A DNA stretch of 61,573 nucleotides, from NCBI RefSeq assembly GCF_003075415.1, contig NZ_QDAH01000035.1, forward strand, positions 1 to 61,573. The letters run 5' to 3'. Numbering within the stretch: position 1 is the stretch's first letter; every line of letters begins with the position of its first letter. Of the stretch, positions 26,403 through 34,710 are shown in pieces. The position numbers were made by a program, and so were the translations under genes. Source of the DNA: Microvirga sp. KLBC 81. Lineage in GTDB: Bacteria; Pseudomonadota; Alphaproteobacteria; Rhizobiales; Beijerinckiaceae. A model generated the notes under the pieces. The model did no database searches. It was not told the origin of the DNA and saw nothing but the letters and a program-made list of their open reading frames with translations.

Positions 26403-27326
26403 ATGAGCGAGCACGACGACTTCGAACCCCACCACGCTTCCTCACCGACCGACCACGCCCTGACCGAGCTGCAGCTTTACGGCTACCGCCCCTTCGCCGA
26501 CGAGCCCGATCAGCGGCTTCTGCCGGACGGCAATGAGGTCGCGGGCGCAGTCGCCGACATCTTCGACGCCCTGATCGGAACGCTGGGTGACACCCGCCTC
26601 GAACCCGACCTCGACGATCTCCTCTGGTCGACCGTCAACATCTTCCACCGGGCCGCCGAGCGGATCGCCCGCGAGCTCGACGACAACGAGCAGGCCCAGA
26701 AGCGCTCGCAGCGGGAACAGGACGGCAGCGAGGTGAAGTCGGTCGAGCTCGAGCGCCTGATCGCCGAGGGCAAGACGCTGATCGAACGCCAGAACGCCTT
26801 CGAGCTGATGCGCGACCAGGCCGCCGAACACTACGAACGCCACGTCGGCAAGCCCTGGTTCCCGCGCAGCGGATCGAAGGTCAACCACCGCAATTTCACC
26901 GCGGCGATGATCGACAGCCGCGACTTCCTCATGGCGAAGAAGCGGGCCGAGCAAGAGGTGCTTCTGCCTCCCGGCCCGAAGATCGTCGTCACCGGGGGGC
27001 TCGACTTCAACGATCACCAGCTGATCTGGGCCAGGCTCGACCAGGTGCATGACAAGCACCCGGACATGGTGCTGGTCCACGGCAAGTCGCCGAAGGGCGC
27101 CGAGAAGATCGCGTCGCTCTGGGCGAAGAACCGCAACGTGCCGCAGATCGGCTTCGCGCCCGACTGGACGAAGCACGGCCGGGCCGCGCCCTTCAAGCGC
27201 AACGACGAGATCCTGGAGATCGTGCCGAAGGGCGTGATGCACTTCCCCGGCACGGGCATCAACGACAACCTCGCCGACAAGGCGAAGAAGCTCGGCATCC
27301 CGGTCTGGAAGTTCGGCGGCGCGTGA
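26403..27326 (+). CDS. DUF2493 (SLOG/YAcAr-like) protein
   Basis: The 307-residue protein has a charged coiled-coil N-terminal half (about residues 70-160) and a C-terminal DUF2493 domain of the SLOG superfamily (IVVTGGLDFNDHQLIWARLD; MVLVHGKSPKGAEKIASLWA). The GG-x-D-F start and HG-x-x-P loop are nucleotide-binding features. SLOG proteins sense or process nucleotide ligands; this subtype is common on conjugative elements of alphaproteobacteria, function unknown. ATG at 26403 is the first start fitting the domain. Confidence 0.75.
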   Translation: MSEHDDFEPHHASSPTDHALTELQLYGYRPFADEPDQRLLPDGNEVAGAVADIFDALIGTLGDTRLEPDLDDLLWSTVNIFHRAAERIARELDDNEQAQKRSQREQDGSEVKSVELERLIAEGKTLIERQNAFELMRDQAAEHYERHVGKPWFPRSGSKVNHRNFTAAMIDSRDFLMAKKRAEQEVLLPPGPKIVVTGGLDFNDHQLIWARLDQVHDKHPDMVLVHGKSPKGAEKIASLWAKNRNVPQIGFAPDWTKHGRAAPFKRNDEILEIVPKGVMHFPGTGINDNLADKAKKLGIPVWKFGGA

Positions 27327-27339
27327 GCGCCGCCCTTCG

Positions 27340-28452
27340 TTATCCCACGTTCTCCTTCGCGAGATCTGTCAGGTAATCTTCGGCGAAATCCACCTTAAAG
27401 GCCGACCAAAGCACGAGGTGATCTGACATCTGGTACGTTTTCCACTCCTTGTATTTCGGCGGCTTGCCAGATTTGGCCGGCTTGATCAGAGGCGCATAAA
27501 GCGGCTCGTCTTCCGCGCGAAAGACGGCATTGTAAAAATCGAGAACGCCGCCACGTGGCGTCTCACCGAAGCGCTTCCCACGCCAGATTGCGATCTGATC
27601 GTAGAACTTGTCCTTTCCCATGTTGCTGCCGCTGCGATCGGTCAGCACCTTCGGGATCACGAAGCCAGCATCCGTGATCGCCTTGAGCGTCGCATCGCCC
27701 GTGTTGAAGATGTTGAAATCCCCGAGCAGGACGAGGGTATCGGGTTCGGGAGGTCGCACCTTAGGCTCTGTGCCTGTCGATGGTGCCGGTTGAGCCGCTT
27801 TCTTCGCACGCTTCGCCAGAAAGTCAGCAAGATTGCGGATTTCGGCAAGCCTCCGATTGTCGAGCGGCTTGCTGTCACCATAGTAGATGTGCACCGTGCA
27901 CAGATCGATCTTGGCCCAGCCCGACCGAAAACCGCAGACGAAGGGCGTCCGGGCAAATTGGAGAACCTCCGCATCCACTTTCGAGGGCGGCAGGACGATC
28001 TCGCCGGCCAAACCGCCGAAGGTGACCTTCCGGCTGTCGTACAGAAACGCCATGCGCTCGTCATTGCCGCCCAATCCGCGATCGGTGACATCGGTCACAA
28101 CGTATTTCCACCAGCTTCCCAGCAGGCTCTGGACTCGCTCGAGAGCGTATAAGTCTCCTCGGACTTCCTGAAGGGCGATCAAATCAAAATGGCTCAATAT
28201 TTCGGCAATGTAATAGAACGCGTCCGTCAGCCGACCGCCAAATTTCTTGCTATCGAACTCGCGAATGTTCCAGCTTGCGATCAGAACGTCTCCCGCAACG
28301 GTCCGCGTCGGCACGCCTTGATCGGCGATTGACTTGCGCAGACGCAGCAAACCGGAGGAGATCCGTTGTCTAGTCTGCGGATCTTCTCTTCTCAGTGCGG
28401 CGTAGTATGGCATTCGCAGGTCCCCCACAGCGATTGGCAGTTCCGACATCAC
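27340..28452 (-). CDS. Endonuclease/exonuclease/phosphatase-family protein (cargo)
   Basis: The 370-residue protein belongs to the DNase I-like EEP superfamily: VLIASWNIREFDSKKFGG (Asn), DLIALQEVRGDLYALERV (catalytic Glu), IDLCTVHIYYGDSK, DTLVLLGDFNIFNTGDAT (Asp-Asn) and MSDHLVLWSAF (Asp-His). All metal-site residues are visible. It is on the opposite strand to the conjugation backbone and is less GC-rich, so it looks like acquired cargo. Substrate could be DNA, RNA or a phospho-ester; no signal peptide is present, so it acts in the cytoplasm. Confidence 0.75.
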   Translation of the reverse strand: MMSELPIAVGDLRMPYYAALRREDPQTRQRISSGLLRLRKSIADQGVPTRTVAGDVLIASWNIREFDSKKFGGRLTDAFYYIAEILSHFDLIALQEVRGDLYALERVQSLLGSWWKYVVTDVTDRGLGGNDERMAFLYDSRKVTFGGLAGEIVLPPSKVDAEVLQFARTPFVCGFRSGWAKIDLCTVHIYYGDSKPLDNRRLAEIRNLADFLAKRAKKAAQPAPSTGTEPKVRPPEPDTLVLLGDFNIFNTGDATLKAITDAGFVIPKVLTDRSGSNMGKDKFYDQIAIWRGKRFGETPRGGVLDFYNAVFRAEDEPLYAPLIKPAKSGKPPKYKEWKTYQMSDHLVLWSAFKVDFAEDYLTDLAKENVG

Positions 28453-28669
28453 CTATACTTATATTCTCAGACGTGGGCGGCGCATGTCCAGGTTGTTCGA
28501 CGACTCGCACCTTGCCGCTCTCGCCGCTCGGATGCGGATTTGGTGCTGCCGTGAGTTGTGATCTCCTGATTTCCGCTCCCGCCGCAGTCGCTTTTCCGCT
28601 ATGGTGCGGTCGCGCCGTGGTGGTGGTGGCAGGCGCAACCGTCAGAGCTTTTGCACGGAGGCCACCATC

Positions 28670-29104
28670 ATGATCATCCTCGCATCCCTCGCGGCCATCG
28701 GTGTGCTGTGCTGGCTGCTGTTCACGCTGGCCGTCTTCGCATTGCCGGCGTTCGTCGGCGTGAGCGCGGGCGCTTGGGCGCACGGGACCGGCGCCAGCGT
28801 CCTCGGTGCGATCCTGGTCGGTGTCGTCGCCGCTGCCGCGACCTTCGCGATCATCCAGTTCCTGGTCACCTTCGCTCGACCGATATGGCTGAAGCTGGTT
28901 GCCGCGATCGTCTTCGTCGCGCCGGCCGCCATCGCCGGATTCCATGCCACCCATGGCATCGTAAAGCACATCATGCCCTCGGACGCGTGGCAGATTGCGT
29001 TCTCCGTCATCGGGGCAGTTGCCGTCGGCGTCACCGCCTTTGTGCGGGTCGCGGGAATGGTGGCGGCCAATGGCCCCACCGGCCGGGACCTCGCACGGGC
29101 CTGA
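28670..29104 (+). CDS. Small multi-pass membrane protein of unknown function
   Basis: The ATG at 28670 follows GGAGGCC. The 144-residue protein has four hydrophobic segments (IILASLAAIGVLCWLLFTLA; GAILVGVVAAAATFAIIQFL; LKLVAAIVFVAPAAIAGFHA; AFSVIGAVAVGVTAF), so it is an inner-membrane protein. Such short membrane proteins occur between DUF2493 and DUF736 genes in related elements. No function is known. Confidence 0.6.
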   Translation: MIILASLAAIGVLCWLLFTLAVFALPAFVGVSAGAWAHGTGASVLGAILVGVVAAAATFAIIQFLVTFARPIWLKLVAAIVFVAPAAIAGFHATHGIVKHIMPSDAWQIAFSVIGAVAVGVTAFVRVAGMVAANGPTGRDLARA

Positions 29105-29669
29105 CGTCACGCATCCTCTCCGGCGGGCCAGGGCAGCGACCACAGCAGGCCATCCCGCCGGTGAGAGCCGTTGCTTGCGCGGCGTGTCACCGCCGGATCG
29201 ACACGCGGCCCGAAGGGCAACCGACATCGGAGCGCTGAAGGGAGCATCGTCGTCAACGCGAGCGCCGAGATCCGTTGCATGCGGGATCATCCCGGAAGGC
29301 AGGTCGGGTCAAGATGCAGCGATCCCGCCCGGACAAGGGCCGGAGGAAGCCGGTGCGCCTGATGCGATGCCACCTTGCGGCTGCGAAGGGCCACCATCGC
29401 TCCGTTTCTGACCAGACCTCGACCGCTCCAAACGGCCTCTTCTATGGCCTGATCTGGCCGAAGGTCGGCTGACGCCTCGATCGCCTCTGACGCAACAGCG
29501 GCGTCAGACTTTCTTCCCCTGGCGGCTCAAGCCGCCATTCCTCGCGAGGCAAGAAAGTCCTCCTTAGCTGTCAGGCCCCTTCGGGGTGCGCCGTCGATCG
29601 CCTCCGGCCTGCCGATCGCCATCGAGGCCGCAATGGTGCGGGCTCGAAAACAGAAAATGGAGACCTACC
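29105..29669. other. Non-coding stretch with hairpins and shared leader blocks
   Basis: This 565-base stretch has no convincing gene. A 52-codon frame at 29314-29472 is possible but unsupported. It contains the palindrome GGCGGCTCAAGCCGCC (29521-29536), nested within the inverted pair GACTTTCTT/AAGAAAGTC (about 29506-29559), a strong RNA stem. The 3' part repeats two blocks seen upstream of the DUF2493 gene and ends in GGAGACCTACC before the ATG at 29670. Confidence 0.45.
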
Positions 29670-29996
29670 ATGGCGACCATCGGCACCTTCAAGAAGACCG
29701 GCTCGAACGAGTTCACCGGCGAAATCGTCACCCTCAGCGTCCAGGCCAAGAACGTGCGCATCGTCCCCGACCTGCGCGCCGCCGGCGAGAACGCCCCCAG
29801 CCACCGGGTCCTGGTCGGCCGCGTGGAGATCGGCGCCGCCTGGTCCAAGCGCTCCAACGAGGGCCGCGACTATCTGGGCCTCAAGCTCGATGATCCGAGC
29901 TTCAACGCCCCGATCTACGCCAACCTCTTCGAGGAAGAGGACGGTGAAGGCTTCTCGCTGATCTGGTCCCGCTCCAATGGGCGGCGCGGCGACTGA
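29670..29996 (+). CDS. DUF736-family protein (copy 1)
   Basis: The 108-residue protein (MATIGTFKKTGSNEFTGEIV; FNAPIYANLFEEEDGEGFSL) is a standard DUF736 member, a small family found in the conjugative regions of alphaproteobacterial elements and possibly nucleic-acid binding. A second, divergent copy lies at 35298. The GGAGACC ribosome-binding site and the leader blocks suggest common control with the DUF2493 gene. Confidence 0.85.
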   Translation: MATIGTFKKTGSNEFTGEIVTLSVQAKNVRIVPDLRAAGENAPSHRVLVGRVEIGAAWSKRSNEGRDYLGLKLDDPSFNAPIYANLFEEEDGEGFSLIWSRSNGRRGD

Positions 29997-30003
29997 GCCA
30001 CGC

Positions 30004-30032
30004 GAGGCCCCGGACCGACAGTCCGGGGCCTC
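30004..30032 (+). terminator. Strong GC hairpin after DUF736, likely terminator
   Basis: GAGGCCCCGGAC-CGACA-GTCCGGGGCCTC forms a perfect 12-bp stem with a 5-base loop, 7 bases after the DUF736 stop. It lacks a clear T tract, so efficiency is uncertain. Confidence 0.6.
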
Positions 30033-30119
30033 CTGCCTTCCCGGCGACCGAATCAGTTCGCGCCAAGGCAGGCAAGATGCGGTTCAAAAGGCACTTCCAG
30101 CTGGTCTGGACACGCAAGG

Positions 30120-30187
30120 ACGACTATTATAGTCGTAGTTTTGGCGCGCGCGTAGCTCCGCGTGGGAGGTGATCATGCATGATCACC
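30120..30187. promoter_or_regulatory. Two palindromes in front of the Xre-type regulator
   Basis: ACGACTATTATAGTCGT (30120-30136) is a perfect 17-base palindrome in an otherwise GC-rich region, and GGTGATCATGCATGATCACC (30168-30187) is a perfect 20-base palindrome containing the ATG of the regulator at 30179. The first is a likely operator/-10 region, the second could block translation initiation or be a second binding site. Confidence 0.6.
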
Positions 30188-30427
30188 GCCCGACAGTCGC
30201 GGGCCGCGCGCGCGTTGCTGGGTTGGACACAGGAGACGCTCGCTGACAAGGCTCGGGTATCATTGACCGCGCTCAAGCGCCTCGAATCCGAAAGCGGGCT
30301 TGAGGTGTATGAAAGCACGCGCGATCAGGTACGACGCGCCCTCGAGGCAGCCGGCATTGTCTTTCTGTCCACCGAGCGCGGCCGAGGAGTTCTGCTCGTC
30401 AATGACCATGGTGATAAGAGGCGCTGA
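30179..30427 (+). CDS. Xre-family helix-turn-helix regulator
   Basis: The 82-residue protein is a single HTH domain (ITARQSRAARALLGWTQETL; ADKARVSLTALKRLESESGL) with a short tail (AAGIVFLSTERGRGVLLVND). It is the Cro/CI type commonly found next to the DUF2285 genes in ICEs, and in the Mesorhizobium symbiosis-island family a comparable protein (QseC-like) controls transfer. The two palindromes on its start suggest autorepression. Confidence 0.8.
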   Translation: MITARQSRAARALLGWTQETLADKARVSLTALKRLESESGLEVYESTRDQVRRALEAAGIVFLSTERGRGVLLVNDHGDKRR

Positions 30428-30547
30428 TCGACTGTCCACGCAAAGCCCAATTCCCTCCAGGGTCGGCCGCGCACCTTCGCCGAGTCGTCACCTTCCTTTT
30501 GGAAGACAATGCCCCGAACGCATCGTGGGACGAACTGACGGCCGCTC

Positions 30548-30808
30548 ATGATCGAGCCCTTTGACGATGCCGCCCCGACGGTGAGTGAACTCACCGACTA
30601 TGATCGGGCCCACATCAAGCTCTATATGCGCCTGCTTGACGCGGCCGCTGACGGCGCGGACTGGCAGGAAGCCGTCGCGGTGCTGTTCGGGATCGATCCC
30701 GCGCGCGAGCCTGACCGCGCTCGGCGTGTCCATGAGAGCCACTTGGCTCGCGCGCGGTGGATGACCCATACCGGGTACCGTCATCTCTTGCGCCGCTCCG
30801 CCAACTGA
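30548..30808 (+). CDS. Short DUF2285-type protein
   Basis: The 86-residue protein ends in HESHLARARWMTHTGYRHLL, the typical DUF2285 tail. In FseA-controlled ICEs short DUF2285 proteins occur beside the activator and can act as antiactivators or partners. It lies ~120 bases before the FseA-like gene on the same strand, so it may share its transcript. Confidence 0.65.
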   Translation: MIEPFDDAAPTVSELTDYDRAHIKLYMRLLDAAADGADWQEAVAVLFGIDPAREPDRARRVHESHLARARWMTHTGYRHLLRRSAN

Positions 30809-30932
30809 TTGTCCAGCGCCGTTCGTGATGCCGCTCCAGCATCGCGCGATGTCGGCGGCCGGGCTTCCAATCCTCCATTGGCGCAGGAATGAATTCTCGC
30901 CCGACCGCTCGAGTCGTGCGAGGAGCTGATGA

Positions 30933-31698
30933 ATGAAGCCGGATACTTCGCGTTGGCGAGACCGTGAAAGCTACGACTTCTTCGATGACTTGCCCGTCGA
31001 GGGGCTCGCCTGGGAATGCCTTCGACGTCACGAGCCCTATCAGCAGCACTATCAGACCCTTGTGACCGCAGGGAGCGAGACATTGCCGCTGTCACAGGAG
31101 GAGCAGCATCAGTGGGGTCTGCGATTTCCCGGCAAGGCCGGACCTGTCCGCCCTGGAGCAGGAGATATTCTGGTCCCCGGCTGTCGCCCCATCCGTTCTC
31201 ACCCTTGTGCATCCGCCGGACTTCCTGCCCGTCAGATCGCATCAGCCACTGACCGAGCTCGGCACGGCTCGGCATAGCCCGGAAGGAACCCACGCAATCA
31301 GTGTCGGTGATGTAGGGACACAGATCGTTCTCCTCCCCGGTAGTGATCCCTCACAGCCGCTCGCTGCGCTCATCCCGCTGGATTCCGACACGCTTGGCCG
31401 TGTCGAGGCCCTCACCAGATTCTGGCGCAGCCGGCACGGTCGCAAGGTGCCCGCCGATACCCGCATGACCATCCAGCAGCGCCGACGCCTGCGCCTCATG
31501 CTTCAGGCGGTCGACGGCCGAACCAACGGCGCGAGTTATCGCGAGATCGCCGCCGCCCTCTACGGCCCAGAGCGCGTCGGCTCCGAACCGTGGAAGACCT
31601 CGCCTCTGCGCGACACCGTCATCGGCCTTGTCGAAGGTGGCCGCAGCATGATCCGCGGCGGCTATCTCCAGCTCCTGCGCCACCGCCGTCGATCCTAG
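30933..31698 (+). CDS. fseA: FseA-like excision activator in two frames (likely +1 programmed frameshift)
   Basis: Frame 1 starts at 30933 (DRESYDFFDDLPVEGLAWEC; LRRHEPYQQHYQ; HQWGLRFPG, DUF6499-like). The coherent continuation (PDLSALEQEIFWSPAVAPSV; LAALIPLDSDTLGRVEALTR; DUF2285 with GASYREIAAALYG and RSMIRGGYLQLLRHR) is in the +1 frame to 31698. The shift point is TTT-CCC-GGC near 31128-31136: slipping +1 on CCC gives RFPARPDLSAL, matching the family. In ICEMlSym R7A, FseA is made by +1 ribosomal frameshifting between two such frames and activates rdfS, which lies 142 bases downstream here. A mutation is the alternative explanation. Confidence 0.65.
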
Positions 31699-31839
31699 CC
31701 GCTCCGAGGGCAACCAAGGGGTGGGGATTTTAGATCCCCTTAAGTTCCCCCTCCCCCCTGACGATCTCCCTCCGCCACCGTGGTCGCCGTCCGCCGCTGA
31801 ACCTCAGCGGCCGCCCGAAACCCCACGGAGGCCCGCTCC
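31699..31839. promoter_or_regulatory. Region upstream of rdfS-like gene, expected FseA target
   Basis: The 141 bases between the FseA-like gene and the excisionase gene contain C-rich tracts and no gene. By analogy with R7A this should be the rdfS promoter. No clear -35/-10 is visible, as expected for an activator-dependent promoter. Confidence 0.35.
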
Positions 31840-32121
31840 ATGCGACCTGATCTCGCCGTCTTGCCGCCGCGCTTCCTGCGCACCAAGGAAGCCGCTGTGT
31901 TCCTCAGCCTGTCCGCCCGTACGCTCGAAAAGCACCGGACCTACGGGACTGGTCCGGCGTACAGGAAACTCGGCGGCCGCGTTGTTTATTCGATCGCCGA
32001 TCTCGAAGCCTGGGCTGCGCGCGGCGCTGTCATCTCGACCTCCGATCCGCGTGGCCAGGTGCTGCCAGCAAAGCGCCAGACGGGGCCCGCCGCCCCGCAG
32101 CCCGGCCGCTACGCACGCTGA
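31840..32121 (+). CDS. rdfS: RdfS-like excisionase / MerR-type helix-turn-helix protein
   Basis: The 93-residue protein has a winged HTH_17 domain (LPPRFLRTKEAAVFLSLSAR; TLEKHRTYGTGPAYRKLGGR; VVYSIADLEAWA) typical of AlpA/RdfS recombination directionality factors, plus a short basic tail. RdfS converts the integrase to excision and activates transfer genes. It stands just downstream of the FseA-like gene and just upstream of repA, the R7A order. RBS CGGAGG precedes the ATG at 31840. Confidence 0.75.
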   Translation: MRPDLAVLPPRFLRTKEAAVFLSLSARTLEKHRTYGTGPAYRKLGGRVVYSIADLEAWAARGAVISTSDPRGQVLPAKRQTGPAAPQPGRYAR

Positions 32122-32139
32122 TCGCGAGCGGCTCCCTTC

Positions 32140-33294
32140 ATGGCGGCGCGACGTCAACCCCTCTCGGAGCGCGGACAGCTCGACCTGTTTCGGGCGCTCC
32201 CGGGCGACTTCGCGCCACGAGACGCGCAGGATCTCATGGCGTATCCCTTCTTCTCCCTCTCCAAGACTCCTCGCGTCGCGCCGATCGACTTCTCTGCCGG
32301 CGATGTCTCGATCCGGGTCGAAGCCGTGCCCGATCACGGCATGGCGACCATCTGGGACGCCGACATCCTGATTTGGGCGGCGAGCCAGATCATCGAGGCG
32401 CGCGACGCTGGGCTTCGCACCTCGCGCCTGATGGTCGCCACTCCCTTTGAGATCCTGAAGTTCATCAGACGCGGCACGAGCCTGCGCGATTATCAGCGGC
32501 TCAAGGCCGCGCTCGACCGCCTCCAGTCCACAACCGTCAGCACATCGATCCGACAACCCACTGAAGGCCGGCGGCACCGCTTCTCATGGATCAACGAATG
32601 GAAGGAGCGAACCGATCGCGCCGGCAAGCCCGACGGCATCGAGATGATCGTGCCGGACTGGTTCTATCAGGCCGTTCTCGACAACGCGCTCGTACTCACC
32701 ATCGACCGCGCCTATTTCGACCTGACCGGCGGGTTGGAGCGCTGGCTGTACCGGATCGTGCGCAAGCATGGCGGCCGCCAGCGCAATGGCTGGCGCTTCG
32801 ACGTCCGCCATCTGCACCAGAAGTCCGGAGCCCTGTCGCCGTTCAAGCGCTTCGCCTTCGAGCTGCGCGACATCATCCGGCGCCAGCCGCTACCCGGCTA
32901 TAGGCTCTTCCTCGAAGTCGAGATCGGCGGACGGATGCTGCTCGCCTTCGAGCCGACGCCGCCCTGTGGGCAGGCTGTGAATTCCGTCGTGCCATCGGGA
33001 ACCCAGGGACCCGTGCCATCAGGAACCGGCCCCTCGTGCCATCAGGAACCGAAACAGCCTCTAACCCACGGAAACAGAACCGGAAACCGCACCCCTAACT
33101 TAGACTCTAACAGAGAATCTAACCTTGAAGAGCGCGCACGCGATGTGGAAAACCTCATCCAGGAGACGGCCAACAGCCTCGGCGTGACCAAGAAGACATG
33201 GGGCAGCACATCGGCTTTTGGCAGCGCAGCCAAACACGACGTGTCGGACGCGCCGCGGCTCCCTCTCATTGATGATTCGGGTGGCGCGCGATGA
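32140..33294 (+). CDS. repA: Replication initiator RepA (RPA family)
   Basis: The 384-residue protein belongs to the replication initiator A family: LMAYPFFSLSKTPRVAPIDF, WDADILIWAASQIIEARDAG, and the second winged helix FDVRHLHQKSGALSPFKRFA. ICEs of this class use RepA for autonomous replication after excision. The C-terminal linker contains a peptide repeat (VPSGTQGPVPSGTGP) encoded by iteron-like DNA. Its stop overlaps the parA start (ATGA). It begins 18 bases after rdfS, so excision, replication and partition are probably co-transcribed. Confidence 0.8.
   Translation: MAARRQPLSERGQLDLFRALPGDFAPRDAQDLMAYPFFSLSKTPRVAPIDFSAGDVSIRVEAVPDHGMATIWDADILIWAASQIIEARDAGLRTSRLMVATPFEILKFIRRGTSLRDYQRLKAALDRLQSTTVSTSIRQPTEGRRHRFSWINEWKERTDRAGKPDGIEMIVPDWFYQAVLDNALVLTIDRAYFDLTGGLERWLYRIVRKHGGRQRNGWRFDVRHLHQKSGALSPFKRFAFELRDIIRRQPLPGYRLFLEVEIGGRMLLAFEPTPPCGQAVNSVVPSGTQGPVPSGTGPSCHQEPKQPLTHGNRTGNRTPNLDSNRESNLEERARDVENLIQETANSLGVTKKTWGSTSAFGSAAKHDVSDAPRLPLIDDSGGAR
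32988..33050. repeat. Three iteron-like direct repeats inside repA, candidate origin
   Basis: CGTGCCATCGGGAACC (32988-33003), CGTGCCATCAGGAACC (33012-33027) and the same at 33035-33050 occur at 24- and 23-base intervals, about two helical turns, so all face the same side. They are followed by an AT-richer patch with three TCTAAC motifs (33060-33130). RepA-binding iterons plus an unwinding region would make a minimal origin within the gene. Confidence 0.55.
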
Positions 33295-33941
33295 TCGTGG
33301 CTCTGCTCAACCAGAAGGGCGGCGTCGGTAAGACGACGCTGGCGCTGAACCTTGCCGGCGAATGGGCGCGGCACGGAAAGCGCGTCACGCTCATCGATGC
33401 CGACCCACAAGGTTCGGCGCTCGATTGGTCGCAGCAGCGCAGCCGCGAGGGCCTCCCGCGCCTGTTCGGCGTCGTCGGCCTGGCGCGCGACACGCTACAC
33501 CGAGAAGCGCCCGAGCTCGCGCGCGACGCCGATCATGTCGTTATCGACGGGCCGCCACGTGTCGCCGGACTGATGCGCTCGGCGCTGCTCGCCGCCGACC
33601 TGGTGCTGATCCCCGTCCAGCCTTCGCCGCTTGACGGCTGGGCCTCGGCCGAGATGCTGGCGCTCGTTACCGAGGCGCGCATCTACCGGCCGGACCTGGT
33701 CGCGCGCTTCGTCCTCAACCGCTGCGGCGCCCGGACCGTGCTGGCCCGTGAAACGGCCGAGGCTTTGGCCGATCACGATCCGCCGGTCCTCGCGAGCACG
33801 ATCGGCCAGCGCATCGGTTTCGCGGTTGCCGCACAGTCGGGGCGGCTCGTCTTGGAGCTTGACGACGCCACCCCTGCAACCCGCGAGATCGCGGCGCTGG
33901 CGGACGAGATCGATCGGCTCGGCATTGGGAGGACAACGTGA
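33291..33941 (+). CDS. parA: ParA-family partition ATPase
   Basis: The 216-residue protein shows the deviant Walker A NQKGGVGKTTLALNLAGEWA, Walker A' LIDADPQGSALDW and Walker B VVIDGPPRVAGLM. The short form without HTH is typical for ICEs and small plasmids. It starts in an ATGA overlap with repA and overlaps the next gene by one base, so the genes are coupled. It should help hold the replicating, excised element in the cell. Confidence 0.88.
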   Translation: MIVALLNQKGGVGKTTLALNLAGEWARHGKRVTLIDADPQGSALDWSQQRSREGLPRLFGVVGLARDTLHREAPELARDADHVVIDGPPRVAGLMRSALLAADLVLIPVQPSPLDGWASAEMLALVTEARIYRPDLVARFVLNRCGARTVLARETAEALADHDPPVLASTIGQRIGFAVAAQSGRLVLELDDATPATREIAALADEIDRLGIGRTT

Positions 33942-34192
33942 TGAGCGAACATCCGAACCGTCGCTCCTTCGCTGCCCGGCCCGCCAACCCCGAACATTGG
34001 ATCAAAGCCGCCGACGCTCCGCGGCCAAGCAGCGACGCCTCCGGCTTCACTGCGCGGCTGACCATAGACGTCACGCCCGAGTTGCGCGGCCGGATCAAGA
34101 TCGCCGCATTCCGGCGCGGTATCACCGTTGCCGACATGTTGCGAGAGCTGCTCGCGCGCGAATTCCCCAAAGTCCAAGGAGACCCATCATGA
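33941..34192 (+). CDS. Ribbon-helix-helix partner of ParA
   Basis: The 83-residue protein ends with a ribbon-helix-helix-like segment (TARLTIDVTPELRGRIKIAA; RRGITVADMLRELLAREFPK) preceded by a flexible N-terminus, which fits a ParB/ParG-like centromere-binding partner. Start ATG at 33941 overlaps the parA TGA; its own stop overlaps the next ATG. Confidence 0.65.
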   Translation: MSEHPNRRSFAARPANPEHWIKAADAPRPSSDASGFTARLTIDVTPELRGRIKIAAFRRGITVADMLRELLAREFPKVQGDPS

Positions 34193-34710
34193 CCCGCAAC
34201 GCGGCCCCCCGCGTGCGCGGCGGCCCCCTGCCGATCGCGCATCCTTCCGACAACCTGACCCATGTCGAACTGACCTGGGTGGAGAAGCGCATCGAAAATT
34301 GGATCAGGTTTGGCCGAGAGACGGGCGAACAGATCCTCGATCACAGGCGACGTGTTCTCTCTTTCCAATCCGGCAGCATCTTCGCCTTTGTTCGTTGGGC
34401 ATCGAACGACTTCGGCACGATCCTCTCATGCATCGACATCGTGCGCGCGGTGAAGCCCGGCGAGGCGTACCAGACGCTCCCCTACGTGCGCCCCGGCGGT
34501 GACATTCTCTTGAAGATCGAGGGCTGGCCCAAGGTTGAACAGGTGCTCCGCCACATCGATGCGGTGGAGGCTGCGGGCATCGACGTCTGCGACGTCTCCC
34601 CCGATCACTGGCGGCACATCGCCAACCGAATGACCGCCGGCCACGACCCGCGCGCCTACACGATGGAGCGCCATCAGGCCTGGCTCAAGCGGCGGGAGTG
34701 CGAGCAATGA
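34189..34710 (+). CDS. DUF2840-family protein
   Basis: The 173-residue protein (LTHVELTWVEKRIENWIRFG; YVRPGGDILLKIEGWPKVEQ; CDVSPDHWRHIANRMTAGHD) is a DUF2840 member, found between parA and traF in many alphaproteobacterial ICEs. Function is unknown. Overlaps on both sides show tight translational coupling. Confidence 0.8.
   Translation: MTRNAAPRVRGGPLPIAHPSDNLTHVELTWVEKRIENWIRFGRETGEQILDHRRRVLSFQSGSIFAFVRWASNDFGTILSCIDIVRAVKPGEAYQTLPYVRPGGDILLKIEGWPKVEQVLRHIDAVEAAGIDVCDVSPDHWRHIANRMTAGHDPRAYTMERHQAWLKRRECEQ

Noticed and set aside
32988..33050. CRISPR array
   Set aside because: The three repeats are short, spacers are 7-8 bases, and the repeats lie in a coding frame; iterons fit better.
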